Shown: positions 1-9,299 of the stretch, piece after piece | Position numbering within the stretch: the stretch's first letter is position 1 | Layout of the letters: every line of letters begins with the position of its first letter | From: Hyphomicrobium denitrificans 1NES1 | GTDB lineage: Bacteria > Pseudomonadota > Alphaproteobacteria > Rhizobiales > Hyphomicrobiaceae | DNA: 64,000 bases | Direction: 5' to 3' | Assembly (NCBI RefSeq): GCF_000230975.2 | Contig: NC_021172.1 | Coordinates: forward strand, 310,001 to 374,000 | Made by a program: the position numbers and the translations under genes | The notes under the pieces: generated by a model | What the model saw: only the letters and a program-made list of their open reading frames with translations | The model's database searches: none | Told to the model about the DNA's origin: nothing

Positions 1-469
1 CGGAGAACTTTGTCTTCTGAGAGTTTGCTGCCTGGACGGCGTTGAAGAACTCCTTGTCGTCGCCGATCGTAAGGGTTGGCTCACAATTCGGTGTACATGC
101 GTACGTGAAGCGTGTGCTGCCTTTGTGCAAATTGACGATTTTGCGGTCGTCGCGCTCGACCAATACGCGTTGGTCCTGAATGACGTTGTGAGCAGCGTCG
201 AGGGCAATGACATTCGTAATGCCGAATGTCTTGCCGGTGACGACCAACAGATTGCCGTCTTGCAGAGTCACGTCGGCGATCGATGGGTTGCCGACGATGA
301 TTTCGGTAGCGGGGCGCGGAAGGTGGAGCAGTTGAGACTGGTCGTAACGTACAATCAAGTCAGCGGCCGAGGCGCCAGCCGCTGAAAGAGCCGTCAGCAT
401 AACCGCCAAGCCGGTGCGAACGACCCAAAAGGCGCGCGACGATGCGAGCGTTTCTGTTCCACGGTGCAT
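1..469 (-). CDS. Stand-alone pilus assembly N-terminal domain protein (3' end outside window)
   Basis: Translating the minus strand from the ATG at 469 gives 156 residues with no stop before the window edge, so the gene is partial. It begins with a signal peptide (hydrophobic stretch near residues 18-36, ending ASAAD). The stretch after it (motifs LLHLPRPATEIIVGNPSIAD and VVTGKTFGITNVIALD) resembles the pilus assembly/secretin N-terminal domain also present in CpaC here (ASNPAVVDAV, LLGKAPGQSNAFFF). A pair of cysteines (ACTPNC) follows. The gene is divergent from the flp pilins, a known arrangement for such short secretin-N proteins in Rhizobiales. A role as a periplasmic partner of the Tad secretin is inference. 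Its C-terminus cannot be seen. Confidence 0.85.
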   Translation of the reverse strand, partial: MHRGTETLASSRAFWVVRTGLAVMLTALSAAGASAADLIVRYDQSQLLHLPRPATEIIVGNPSIADVTLQDGNLLVVTGKTFGITNVIALDAAHNVIQDQRVLVERDDRKIVNLHKGSTRFTYACTPNCEPTLTIGDDKEFFNAVQAANSQKTKFS

Positions 470-1017
470 TGGCGCGATCCTTCCGAAGCTAACGCGCAAA
501 TAAGCTCATCAAATGGTGAAGGAACTGCAAATGCTTGTTCCGAACCGCAGCAGTATGGGGCGGCCGCGGCAGACTGGGCGGCCGCCAGATGCGCTTGCTG
601 GTTAATCCGGTGACTGATGAAGTCTCGCGCCGAAAGTCCGACTCGCCAGAGGAGTGCAGACAACCAAAGTTATTTCATCTTTGAGTCAAAGCGACAGCGG
701 TCTCATTCCTGCCCCTTACTGAGGCCAACAGTTCTATAAATACTTCAATAAACCTAGTATTAACTCGTATTCCTCTATCTTATTTTCAAATTTTGCGCGA
801 TTGTGATGTATATATATGCCGTTCTCTGCTATTTATTCTACTTAATACATAAGAAGGCATTGGATAATATTTGTTAGTCAGTAGCCGGTACCGGGCGGCT
901 GCGTTTTACCTGCCTTTAAGTTTTGCGATCTACAGTCCGCATCAGTTCAGCGGTGAGGACATCCTCTTCCCGAGGAACGGGATCGATAAAAGTATTAGCG
1001 TAGATCGGAACAAACCA
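470..1017. promoter_or_regulatory. AT-rich divergent intergenic region upstream of flp
   Basis: This stretch of about 550 bases separates the secretin-N gene from the first pilin. Positions about 715-885 are strikingly AT-rich against the GC-rich surroundings, with runs such as TGTATATATATGC near 805. No convincing gene lies here; the short frames on both strands have no recognisable protein features. I take it as the promoter region of the pilus operon. AT-rich leaders of this kind are typical targets of xenogeneic silencers or MucR/Ros-type regulators in alphaproteobacteria, but no specific binding site could be fixed by eye. Confidence 0.5.
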
Positions 1018-1200
1018 ATGAACATGATTTCGCGTTTCATGAGCGATGAGTCGGGTGCAACGGCCATCGAATATGGCTTGATCGCTGCCCTTATCGGCGT
1101 TGCTCTCATCACCGTGCTGGGTCAGGTTGGTTCCAGCCTCAGCACCACCTTTGGGAAGGTGAAGAGCTCGCTGGATACGGCAAACGGTGGTGGCACCTGA
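1018..1200 (+). CDS. flp: Flp-type type IVc pilin, first copy
   Basis: A 60-residue prepilin (MNMISRFMSDESGATAIEYG...). The Flp signature is clear: a short basic leader, then GATAIEYGLIAALI with the conserved Glu and Tyr after the processing site, then a single hydrophobic helix and a Gly/Ser-rich tail. I chose the ATG at 1018 because the longer frame starting near 871 adds sequence unlike any pilin leader. The product is cleaved by CpaA (1555-2064) and assembled by CpaF/TadB/TadC into the Tad pilus. A hairpin follows 43 bases after the stop, which could make this pilin more abundant than the downstream products. Confidence 0.95.
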   Translation: MNMISRFMSDESGATAIEYGLIAALIGVALITVLGQVGSSLSTTFGKVKSSLDTANGGGT

Positions 1201-1242
1201 TAAGCGCTTTTTAGCGCTGGGCTTATTGTAAGAGTGCATTTG

Positions 1243-1278
1243 AGCGCGCTCGGAGAAGGTTCTTCGAGCGCGCTTTTC
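1243..1278 (+). terminator. Hairpin with short T run between the two pilin genes
   Basis: AGCGCGCTCG (1243-1252) and CGAGCGCGCT (1265-1274) form a perfect 10-bp stem followed by TTTTC. It lies between flp copy 1 and the start of copy 2, so it may act as a partial terminator or an mRNA-stabilising stem that sets pilin excess over the rest of the operon. Confidence 0.6.
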
Positions 1279-1293
1279 ATAAAGGTCTTTGCA

Positions 1294-1470
1294 ATGCTGC
1301 CTTCCAGCCTACGCGGTTTTGCGCGCGACGAGAGCGGTGCGACCTCGATCGAATATGCACTTATCGCGAGTATTGTCAGTCTGGCGATCATTGGCGGGCT
1401 AACGGGGGTCAGGGCTTCACTCATCGGCATTTTCGACTCTGTGGTTGCAGGATTCGGCCAAACTAATTGA
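1294..1470 (+). CDS. Flp-type pilin, second copy
   Basis: A 58-residue Flp-family prepilin starting at the ATG at 1294, preceded by AAAGG at about 1281. It shares ARDESGATSIEYALIASIV with the Flp motif (Gly before the cleavage site, conserved Glu/Tyr). Its tail differs from copy 1, ending in VVAGFGQTN. Upstream in-frame sequence back to 1234 overlaps the hairpin and does not look coding. It may be a minor pilin or a second major pilin; sequence alone does not decide. Confidence 0.9.
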   Translation: MLPSSLRGFARDESGATSIEYALIASIVSLAIIGGLTGVRASLIGIFDSVVAGFGQTN

Positions 1471-1554
1471 TTGCCGACGCCCCTGCCGTTAGGCCGACCT
1501 TTACCGTGTTGCGCCATACTCTGTCCGCGGTCGCGTTTCTCGTACAGGTGAATA

Positions 1555-2064
1555 ATGTCGGTGCTGATTTTTCTTCTCGTCGCGATCTTTCCGATTGCGA
1601 TGGCATTTGCCGCAGCAAATGACCTTTTCACGATGAAGATCCCGAACGTTATCTCCCTCGCGCTGGCCGGAGGTTTCGTTGCGCTGGCATTTGTAACGCG
1701 GATGCCGCTTGAGACATTCGGCCTGCATCTTGCGTATGCCTTCGGGGTGCTGGCCCTGACGTTTACGCTTTTTGCTTTCAAGTTGGTTGGGGGCGGCGAC
1801 GCCAAGCTGATGGCAGCAGGGGCCCTTTGGATGGGTCCGGAGTTCATCCTCCCCTTTATCGCCTTCGTCACGATCTGGGGCGGCGCTTTGTGCCTCCTGA
1901 TCCTGAGCTATCGGAGAGCGGTTCCAGCCGAACTTTGGCCGCTGCCGGGTTGGGCGCAGCGTCTGCATACGGCAGGCGGTCCGATTCCCTATGGCATCGC
2001 AATTGCGGGTGCCGGCCTCATGATCTTTCCATCGACCGATTTGTTCCGGATGCTGGTGGCCTGA
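1555..2064 (+). CDS. cpaA: Prepilin peptidase CpaA/TadV (A24 family)
   Basis: A 169-residue polytopic membrane protease that cleaves the Flp leaders at the cytoplasmic face. The two catalytic aspartates expected of the A24 family are visible: Asp23 in AANDLFTMKIPN and Asp82 in VGGGDAKLM (the GxGD motif). The length suits the short TadV/CpaA type, which lacks the N-methylation domain. It lies 84 bases after the second pilin and starts the assembly genes. Confidence 0.95.
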   Translation: MSVLIFLLVAIFPIAMAFAAANDLFTMKIPNVISLALAGGFVALAFVTRMPLETFGLHLAYAFGVLALTFTLFAFKLVGGGDAKLMAAGALWMGPEFILPFIAFVTIWGGALCLLILSYRRAVPAELWPLPGWAQRLHTAGGPIPYGIAIAGAGLMIFPSTDLFRMLVA

Positions 2065-2217
2065 TCGGGTCTGAAGACCTCGCCGGGCATCGCCCAATTG
2101 GTGCTGCAACCGTTGCCGGCGTACACCTTTCTGAAACGGAAGTTAACCTCACATTGACGTTTGTCCGACAGTATCGGCGCAGGATTGCGAACCCCGAGCT
2201 GAAGGATTTTCGCCGCG

Positions 2218-3021
2218 ATGAAGCGGGCACAACTTGTCGGTTTTTCCGTCGCGTTCACTGCGGCAGGGCTCGCTTATTATATCGCAAGCGCATTCATGAC
2301 GCCGCCTGCGCCGATAATGGTCGAAAAGCAGGTCGATAGCACTGATGTTTTGGTTGCGGGCTCCGATATTTCCGTCGGCCAGATCGTCAGCGAGGGCAAT
2401 TTTCGCTGGGTTTCCTGGCCGAAGAAAGCGATTACGCCCGACTATATAACGAAGGGCAGCGGCGGTCCTGCGCGGATGCATGAGTTTGCGGGATCGGTTG
2501 CGCGCTCGGCACTTCTCGCGGGCGAGCCCATCACCACGCAGAAGCTGATCAAACCGGGTCAGGGCGGCGTCTTAGCCGCGATCCTGCCGCAAGGCATGCG
2601 CGCCATTTCGACCAAGATCAAGGCCGAAACCGCGGCGGGTAGCCTCATTCTTCCGAACGACCATGTCGACGTGATCCTAATTCGTCACCTCCGGGGTCGC
2701 AGCGGCCAGGACGAGAATGTTGCGGATACGCTGTTCCGGAACGTGCGGGTCATGGCGATAGGCCAGCAGATCGAAACCAAGGGGGGAAAGAAATCGGCAG
2801 ACGTCTCTGCTTCTACCGCGACGCTGGAATTGACGCCGAAGCAGGCGGAGATGATGGCGCTCGCGAATTCGATGGGAGAGATCACCCTCTCCTTGCGCAG
2901 CGTTGCAGATTTGAGTTCCGACCCTGAGCGGGCCGGAGGGCTGGATTTGAACAAGCCGCAAAACAATTCGGTACGGGTTGTTCGTTACGGTGCGAAGTCG
3001 CGTGTGTATGGCGTGAACTGA
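2218..3021 (+). CDS. cpaB: Flp pilus assembly protein CpaB/RcpC
   Basis: A 267-residue protein with one N-terminal membrane segment (residues about 5-25), a SAF-type domain (VLVAGSDISVGQIVSEGNFRW...) around residues 44-105, and a downstream region with LILPNDHVDVILIRH typical of RcpC/CpaB. It acts in the periplasm with the secretin. The start at 2218 follows a 150-base spacer after cpaA that holds no other gene. The order cpaA-cpaB-cpaC is the standard one. Confidence 0.95.
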   Translation: MKRAQLVGFSVAFTAAGLAYYIASAFMTPPAPIMVEKQVDSTDVLVAGSDISVGQIVSEGNFRWVSWPKKAITPDYITKGSGGPARMHEFAGSVARSALLAGEPITTQKLIKPGQGGVLAAILPQGMRAISTKIKAETAAGSLILPNDHVDVILIRHLRGRSGQDENVADTLFRNVRVMAIGQQIETKGGKKSADVSASTATLELTPKQAEMMALANSMGEITLSLRSVADLSSDPERAGGLDLNKPQNNSVRVVRYGAKSRVYGVN

Positions 3022-3059
3022 GTTGGTCGGTCAGTGGTCGTCATAAAGGCGGGAACCTC

Positions 3060-4718
3060 ATGCGATTTGAAATTGGATTCCCATGGCGCGCGGCCGCACG
3101 CGTGCTCGTGGTGTTTGCTCCCGTTATGCTGGCAGTAATTGCGCCGGCGTCGGCGCAGCAGCGCGCGTCTGACCGGCAACTGGAGCGGACCGACGGATTT
3201 GATCCGGAATACAGCAAGAACACGCAGTCTATTGTCCGGATTCCGGAATCCAAGGGAGGCCCGATCCACAAGAGCATCAAGATTGGGCTTGGAAAATCCG
3301 TCCTCGTCGAATTCCCCAGTGGCGTACGCGACGTCATGGCATCGAATCCAGCCGTCGTCGACGCTGTTGTGCTTAGCTCGAACCGCGTGTTTTTGCTCGG
3401 CAAAGCGCCAGGCCAATCGAACGCATTTTTCTTTTCGAACACAGGACAGCAGCTCGCACTCATCGAACTCAATGTCGATCAGGAAGGCGATGGCCTGGAA
3501 ACGCTTTTGCGAAGGGTCATTCCCGGTTCAGACATCAAGGTTGAGACGCTCAACCAAACAGTGATCTTGACCGGGCATGTGAAGAGCCCATCAGATTCGG
3601 CGCGCGCAACAAGGATATCGGCTCAATTTATGAGCCAGATGATTGCAAGCTGGTCGTCCAATGTAAGCCTCTCGGCTAGCGGAGGTAGCTCGCAAGGGCA
3701 GCCGCGTACCGACGTCAAAGATTCCGACGACGTTAAATCAGTCATCAATCTGCTGACCGTCGAAGCGGAAGAGCAGGTGATGCTCAAGGTCACAGTTGCC
3801 GAGGTCAAGCGCACGCTCCTGAAGCAAATGGGCGTCAACCTCGGCGGCATGCTGCAGTCGGGCAGTTTTTCGACGACGCTTCTCACCGAAAATTCGTTTC
3901 CGATTTCTGCCGCGCAGGGACTTGGAACCCTGCCGACATTCGGCGTCGGCACGGCCGCAAGCGCGGGGTGCGCGGCGATGCACGTCTGCGCCTTCAATTC
4001 CGGACCGGCGCCCGGCACATTCGGCAATAGCGGCATCGTGTCGGGGTGGGGGAACAGTCGTAACAATATCCAGTCAGCGGTTCGGGCGCTCGAGCGCGAC
4101 GGGTTGATCAGAACACTGGCGGAGCCCAACCTCACGGCGATCTCGGGTGAGGCAGCTGAATTTCTGGCTGGCGGCGAAGTTCCCTATGTCACCGGCGTCG
4201 ATACGCAAACAGGCGTCAGTGCCGTCGCCTTCAAGAAGTTTGGCGTGCAGCTCAGCTTTACTCCGGTCGTTCTGACCGAAGGCCGGATCAGCCTCAAGAT
4301 CGATACGAGCGTCAGCGATATCGCACAGTTCATCTCGGGCAATCCTGTCTTCGACACACGGCAAGCGAAGACCGTTGTCGAGCTTCCTTCGGGTGGTTCG
4401 CTGGCGCTTGCAGGTTTGATCTCGACGAAGACGCAGCAAAACATCGACGGGCTTCCCGGAGCCAAGGACATTCCAATTCTCGGAACGCTTTTCCGCAGCC
4501 GCGACTTTCAAAACGATGAGTCGGAGCTGGTGGTTATCGTTACGCCGTATCTCGTGCAGCCCGTTGCGCGCCAACAGCTCTCGACGCCCGCAGACGGATT
4601 GTATCCTGCGACAGATCTCAAAGCGGATTTTCTCGGTCACCTCAATCGGATCTACGGAAGAAGCGAAGTTCAGCCCTCCGGCGGTTTGAAGGGCGACTAT
4701 GGATTCATCGTCGAATAA
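3060..4718 (+). CDS. cpaC: Outer-membrane secretin CpaC/RcpA
   Basis: A 552-residue secretin forming the pilus exit channel. It has a signal peptide ending ASAQQ (residues about 1-34), a pilus assembly N-domain at about 70-140, a BON-like segment at about 150-195 and the secretin domain at about 240-500. The C-terminal secretin signature is visible in PGAKDIPILGTLFRS followed by ESELVVIVTPYLV. The length is usual for Tad secretins. It starts 38 bases after cpaB. Confidence 0.96.
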   Translation: MRFEIGFPWRAAARVLVVFAPVMLAVIAPASAQQRASDRQLERTDGFDPEYSKNTQSIVRIPESKGGPIHKSIKIGLGKSVLVEFPSGVRDVMASNPAVVDAVVLSSNRVFLLGKAPGQSNAFFFSNTGQQLALIELNVDQEGDGLETLLRRVIPGSDIKVETLNQTVILTGHVKSPSDSARATRISAQFMSQMIASWSSNVSLSASGGSSQGQPRTDVKDSDDVKSVINLLTVEAEEQVMLKVTVAEVKRTLLKQMGVNLGGMLQSGSFSTTLLTENSFPISAAQGLGTLPTFGVGTAASAGCAAMHVCAFNSGPAPGTFGNSGIVSGWGNSRNNIQSAVRALERDGLIRTLAEPNLTAISGEAAEFLAGGEVPYVTGVDTQTGVSAVAFKKFGVQLSFTPVVLTEGRISLKIDTSVSDIAQFISGNPVFDTRQAKTVVELPSGGSLALAGLISTKTQQNIDGLPGAKDIPILGTLFRSRDFQNDESELVVIVTPYLVQPVARQQLSTPADGLYPATDLKADFLGHLNRIYGRSEVQPSGGLKGDYGFIVE

Positions 4719-4738
4719 TCGGGCTCCGGAGACACATC

Positions 4739-5476
4739 ATGCAGATGCAAAAGACGATACTCCGCGGACCCGCAAAGAGGTGGTCCGGTCTCGCCAAAAT
4801 TCTGATCGTGGCCTGCCTGCCGATTGCGATGGCCGGCTGCGAGCACGATCGAGCGGGTCCGCAGGTTGCGGGCTGGCAATTGATCGATCCCGAGCAGCGC
4901 CATCCCATCCTCGTGTCGCAGCAGCCTGCCGTTCTCAATCTGCGTGTTGCGTCGGGTTCTGAAGGGCTGACGCCATCACAGCGCGGCCGCGTGATGGATT
5001 TTATCAACCATCACAGAGCCAGCGATGCCGGCAATAGCCGGTTTGTCATCTCGGCGCCTGCAGGTTCGGCAAACGAGGGCGCAGCAATGGATGCAGCCAG
5101 CGATGTGCGGCGGCTGGTGCTTGCCGGTGGGTATTCGGAGTCTTCGATTTCTGCCGAAGCCTATCACGCGACCGGCGGCGAGGCGCCTTTGCGTATCTCG
5201 TATATGCGCTATGTCGCCGATGCGCCCGACTGCGGTCAGGATTGGTCGGAGAATCTGGCGCGCACCTATCAGAACACGCCATATCCAGATTTCGGCTGCT
5301 CCTCGCAGCGCAATCTGGCAGTCATGGTCGCAAATCCTGCTGACTTGCTTGGGCCTCGCACGATGACGCCGAGCGATGCCAATCGTCGTTTCAAAATGTA
5401 CGATAAGTACGTGAAAGGCGATCAGCTTGGTGCGGCGGCCGAAGCAGTAACGATTGCCAAATCCAACAGTAATTGA
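4739..5476 (+). CDS. cpaD: Pilus assembly lipoprotein CpaD
   Basis: A 245-residue lipoprotein. The lipobox PIAMAGC places the lipidated cysteine at residue 34 of this start. The CpaD family features seen are the RYVADAPDCGQDW segment and the C-terminal GCSSQRNLAVMVANPADLL. It probably assists secretin assembly or localisation, a role known for the family. It lies 20 bases after cpaC and 14 bases before cpaE. Confidence 0.93.
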   Translation: MQMQKTILRGPAKRWSGLAKILIVACLPIAMAGCEHDRAGPQVAGWQLIDPEQRHPILVSQQPAVLNLRVASGSEGLTPSQRGRVMDFINHHRASDAGNSRFVISAPAGSANEGAAMDAASDVRRLVLAGGYSESSISAEAYHATGGEAPLRISYMRYVADAPDCGQDWSENLARTYQNTPYPDFGCSSQRNLAVMVANPADLLGPRTMTPSDANRRFKMYDKYVKGDQLGAAAEAVTIAKSNSN

Positions 5477-5490
5477 TCTTTGGAGGCGAC

Positions 5491-6789
5491 ATGTCCCAGC
5501 ATATTCAAGCTGCGCCTGAATTTGATCCAGAGTTTTCCAGAGAACAGCAAGAGTTTTATTCGAGTGATCGCGCGCGCCCTGTGCCGCGGATCTCGATCCA
5601 GGCATTTTGCGACGATGTGGGCGTTGCGAATGCCATTCAATATGCCGCCGAAGACCGGCGTCTGTCCAAGGCGCATGCCAGCGTGCATATGGGCGGTATC
5701 GCGGCCGCCATATCGCATTACGTGGACAGCCCGACACCGAACCTCATTATTCTCGATTGTGCCCTTGACGGCAGCACGCTCCTGGCAGAGCTCGACCGGC
5801 TTGCGGAGAGCTGCGATCCCGGCACGAAGGTCGTCGTCATAGGACGTCAAAACGATGTGGTGCTTTATCGCGAGCTATTGAAGCGGGGCGTCGGCGAATA
5901 CCTTGTTGCGCCGATTGATCCGCTCGCCGTGATGGAGTGTATCTCGAACCTTTACAACAATCCGGATACCGATCCGGTCGGTCATGTGTTTGCCTTTGTC
6001 GGCGCCAAGGGCGGTGTCGGCTCTTCGACGATCTGCCACAACGTCGGCTGGACGATGTCGGAGATTCTGAAAACCGACGTCGCGATCGCCGATCTCGATC
6101 TTGCATTCGGCACGACGGGCCTCGACTTCAATCAGGACCCGGTGCAAGGCATTGCGGAAGCACTTACGGCGCCGGAACGTCTCGACGATCAACTCCTCGA
6201 TCGGCTGATGACCAAATGCTCGGAGCATTTGTCCATCTTTGCAGCCCCCGTCGTAATCGACCGCGATTATGACATTTCGCCAGAAGCCTGCGATACCGTT
6301 CTCGACGTTGTGCGGCAGAACGTGCCCTTCGTGGCCGTCGACCTGCCGCACGGCTGGTCACCGTGGTCGAAGCGGGTGCTTCTGCAAGCCGATCAAGTCG
6401 TGATTACGGTCGTGCCGGACCTCGCGAATCTCAGGAATGCAAAGAACATCGTCGATCTGCTGCGAACTTCGCGGAAGAACGACATCAAGCCGCATCTGAT
6501 CCTGAACATGGCCAATATGCCGAAGCGTCAGGAAATCACGCTCAAAGAATTCGAGCAGGCGCTCGACGTCAAGGTGATGGCGGTCGTTGACTACGATCCC
6601 GAAACGTTCAGTCAGGCATCGAACAACGGTCAGATGCTCGAAGAACTCAATCCCAAGGCGAAGGCGGTGGAAAGGTTTCATGATATCGCGATGAGAATCA
6701 CGGGCCGCAGGGAAGCCAAGGCGGAGAAGCGGAATTCGCCTTTGGCAGCGATCAGGCCGCTTTTCGAGAAGCTGAAACTAAAGCGCTGA
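5491..6789 (+). CDS. cpaE: Pilus assembly ATPase CpaE (MinD/ParA-like with receiver-like domain)
   Basis: I chose the ATG at 5491, which has GGAGG eight bases upstream, over a TTG at 5473; this gives 432 residues. The N-terminal 150 residues form a degenerate receiver-like domain (LIILDCALDGSTLL). A MinD/ParA-type ATPase follows, with deviant Walker A AKGGVGSSTICHN near residue 172. CpaE localises the pilus machinery at the pole in Caulobacter. The ATPase domain keeps the signature lysine. Confidence 0.95.
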   Translation: MSQHIQAAPEFDPEFSREQQEFYSSDRARPVPRISIQAFCDDVGVANAIQYAAEDRRLSKAHASVHMGGIAAAISHYVDSPTPNLIILDCALDGSTLLAELDRLAESCDPGTKVVVIGRQNDVVLYRELLKRGVGEYLVAPIDPLAVMECISNLYNNPDTDPVGHVFAFVGAKGGVGSSTICHNVGWTMSEILKTDVAIADLDLAFGTTGLDFNQDPVQGIAEALTAPERLDDQLLDRLMTKCSEHLSIFAAPVVIDRDYDISPEACDTVLDVVRQNVPFVAVDLPHGWSPWSKRVLLQADQVVITVVPDLANLRNAKNIVDLLRTSRKNDIKPHLILNMANMPKRQEITLKEFEQALDVKVMAVVDYDPETFSQASNNGQMLEELNPKAKAVERFHDIAMRITGRREAKAEKRNSPLAAIRPLFEKLKLKR

Positions 6790-6799
6790 GGACTTCGCC

Positions 6800-8278
6800 A
6801 TGTTCGGTAGGCGTTCAAACGATCCTGTCTCCGCAAAACGGAGTGAACCGCAGGTCGTACCGGTGGTCCAGCCCGTCGCCGCCCCGGAGACGAAGGCGCC
6901 ACAATCGCGCCAGTCGACGCCGGCAGCGCCGCGTCCGGAGCCGGCCGTCGAAATGCAGCGCAGGCATTCGGAAGAATATTACGACGTCAAAACGACCGTA
7001 TTCAACGCGCTGATCGATACGATCGATCTGACACAGCTCGCCAAGCTCGACGCTGTCGCGGCGCGCGAAGAAATCCGCGATATCGTCAGCGAGATCATCC
7101 AGGCCAAGAATGTCGTGATGTCGATCGCGGAGCAGGAGGAGCTCCTCGAAGACATTTGCAACGACGTTTTGGGCTACGGACCGCTCGAACCGCTGTTGGC
7201 GCGAGACGACATTGCGGACATCATGGTCAATGGCGCTTCGACGACCTTCATCGAAGTCGGCGGCAAAGTGCAGAAAACAAGTGTGCGCTTTGCCGACAAT
7301 CAGCAGTTGATGAACATCTGCCAGCGCATCGTCAGCCAGGTCGGCCGCCGGGTCGATGAATCGAGTCCGATCTGCGATGCGCGTCTTCCCGACGGCTCGC
7401 GCGTCAACGTCATTGTGCCGCCACTGGCAATCGACGGACCGGCGCTCACCATCCGCAAATTCAAAAAAGACCGCCTGAAGCTCGATCAACTCGTCAAATT
7501 CGGCTCCATAACGCCGGAAGCCAAAACCATCCTTGAGATCATCGGCCGGGTCCGGTGCAACGTGGTCATTTCAGGAGGCACCGGCTCGGGAAAAACGACG
7601 CTGCTCAATTGTCTGACCGGCTCGATCGATAACGATGAGCGCATCATTACTTGCGAAGACTCGGCCGAACTTCAGCTGCAGCAGCCGCATGTCGTGCGTC
7701 TCGAGACGCGCCCTCCGAACCTCGAAGGCGAGGGCGAGATCCGAATGCGCGATCTAATCAAGAACTGCCTTCGTATGCGTCCCGAGCGGATCATCGTCGG
7801 CGAAGTCCGCGGACCTGAAGCCTTCGATCTTCTGCAAGCCATGAATACGGGGCACGACGGGTCGATGGGGACGCTGCATGCCAACAGCCCCCGGGAGGCA
7901 CTAAGCCGCCTTGAATCTATGATCATGCAGGGTGGCTATGCGCTACCGGTCAAAGCCATTCGAGAGATGATCTGTGGATCCATCGACGTCATCGTGCAGG
8001 CGTCGCGTTTGCGCGACGGTTCGCGCAAGATCACGCACATCACCGAGGTTCTCGGGATGGAAGAGGAAACGATTACGCTACAAAACCTGCTCATCTACGA
8101 GATTACCGGCGAAGACGCACACGGAAAGATCGCGGGGCGTCATCGCTCGACGGGCATAGCGCGTCCGCATTTCTGGGAACGCGCGGAATACTACGGAGAG
8201 ACGGAGCGGCTTGCGCTCGCCCTCGCGGCTGCGGAGGTCGACGACGACGGAAATTCGCTGGGTGATCGTCATGGCTGA
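6800..8278 (+). CDS. cpaF: Pilus assembly/retraction ATPase CpaF/TadA
   Basis: A 492-residue hexameric secretion ATPase of the GspE/VirB11 superfamily that powers Flp pilus extension. Walker A ([13 protein letters not shown]) sits near residues 256-268 and Walker B/His box ([17 protein letters not shown]) near 326. The N-terminal 50 residues are Pro/Ala-rich linker. The stop overlaps the start of tadB by 8 bases, so translation is probably coupled. Confidence 0.97.
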   Translation: MFGRRSNDPVSAKRSEPQVVPVVQPVAAPETKAPQSRQSTPAAPRPEPAVEMQRRHSEEYYDVKTTVFNALIDTIDLTQLAKLDAVAAREEIRDIVSEIIQAKNVVMSIAEQEELLEDICNDVLGYGPLEPLLARDDIADIMVNGASTTFIEVGGKVQKTSVRFADNQQLMNICQRIVSQVGRRVDESSPICDARLPDGSRVNVIVPPLAIDGPALTIRKFKKDRLKLDQLVKFGSITPEAKTILEIIGRVRCNVVISGGTGSGKTTLLNCLTGSIDNDERIITCEDSAELQLQQPHVVRLETRPPNLEGEGEIRMRDLIKNCLRMRPERIIVGEVRGPEAFDLLQAMNTGHDGSMGTLHANSPREALSRLESMIMQGGYALPVKAIREMICGSIDVIVQASRLRDGSRKITHITEVLGMEEETITLQNLLIYEITGEDAHGKIAGRHRSTGIARPHFWERAEYYGETERLALALAAAEVDDDGNSLGDRHG

Positions 8279-9260
8279 TCACGCGCTGTTGAGTTTTCTC
8301 ATCCCGTTACTGGCGGCCATGGCGTTCGCGGGCGGCGTCTACGCGCTTGCCTATCCCTATTTTTCGGCAGACCGTCAGAAGGATCGGCGCCTAGAAAGCG
8401 TTTCGGGACGCAACCGGAAGCTTGGCGGGGCCTTGGCAGAGGTTCAAAGCAGCCGCAAGAAGTCGGTCGCAGATACTTTGAAGGAGATGGACGACAGACA
8501 GAAGGCCAAGAAAAAAATAACGATGGGTCTGCGGCTCGAGCGGGCCGGATTAAAGCAGACGCCGCGCGACTTTTACATCATCAGCGCGACACTCGGCATC
8601 GTGCTCGGCGGGCTTTCATTCAACTTTCTTACCTTGCCCATTGCTGCAACCGTCGTTGCGGTATTTCTCGGCGCATTCGGAATTCCAAGGTGGGTGCTCG
8701 CCAAGATGACGAAGCGCCGCCAAGCCAAATTTTCTTCCCACCTCGCCAATGCGATCGACGTCGTCGTGCGGGGCGTCAAATCCGGCCTCCCGCTCAATGA
8801 ATGCCTGCAGGTGATCGCGCGTGAAAGTCCCGAGCCGCTTGCGGGCGAATTCCGCAATGTCGTGGAGCAGCAGCGGCTGGGCGTTCCGCTCGCCGATGCG
8901 CTGGAACGCATGTACGACCGAATCCCGCTGGCGGAGGTACGATTCTTGACGATCGTCATCGCTATCCAGCAGCAAGCGGGCGGCAACCTGTCGGAGGCGC
9001 TTGGCAACCTTTCAGGCGTTTTACGCGATCGCCATATGCTGGCGCTGAAAGTGAAGGCCTTATCGGCGGAAGCCAAGGCTTCGGCGATGGTGCTCGCATC
9101 GTTGCCGCCGGGGGTGATGCTCATGGTCTACATGTCATCGCCGAGCTACATGACGCCCTTGTTCACGACGACTCCGGGTCGGTTCATGGTCGCGCTCGGC
9201 GCGGTATGGATGACGATCGGCATCCTGGTGATGAAGAAGATGATCAACTTTAAGTTCTAG
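8271..9260 (+). CDS. tadB: Pilus inner-membrane platform protein TadB (CpaG)
   Basis: The ATG at 8271 overlaps the end of cpaF, giving 329 residues; the longer frame from 8211 would run inside cpaF. It is a GspF-domain membrane protein: N-terminal helix, soluble region, paired helices, then the cytoplasmic GspF core (LANAIDVVVRGVKSGLPLNE, IAIQQQAGGNLSEALGNLSG) and C-terminal helices. It pairs with TadC to form the platform on which CpaF acts. Confidence 0.95.
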   Translation: MADHALLSFLIPLLAAMAFAGGVYALAYPYFSADRQKDRRLESVSGRNRKLGGALAEVQSSRKKSVADTLKEMDDRQKAKKKITMGLRLERAGLKQTPRDFYIISATLGIVLGGLSFNFLTLPIAATVVAVFLGAFGIPRWVLAKMTKRRQAKFSSHLANAIDVVVRGVKSGLPLNECLQVIARESPEPLAGEFRNVVEQQRLGVPLADALERMYDRIPLAEVRFLTIVIAIQQQAGGNLSEALGNLSGVLRDRHMLALKVKALSAEAKASAMVLASLPPGVMLMVYMSSPSYMTPLFTTTPGRFMVALGAVWMTIGILVMKKMINFKF

Positions 9261-9299
9261 GTTGAACATTCATTTGGCTAAGGCGCCGACGGTGATCCA

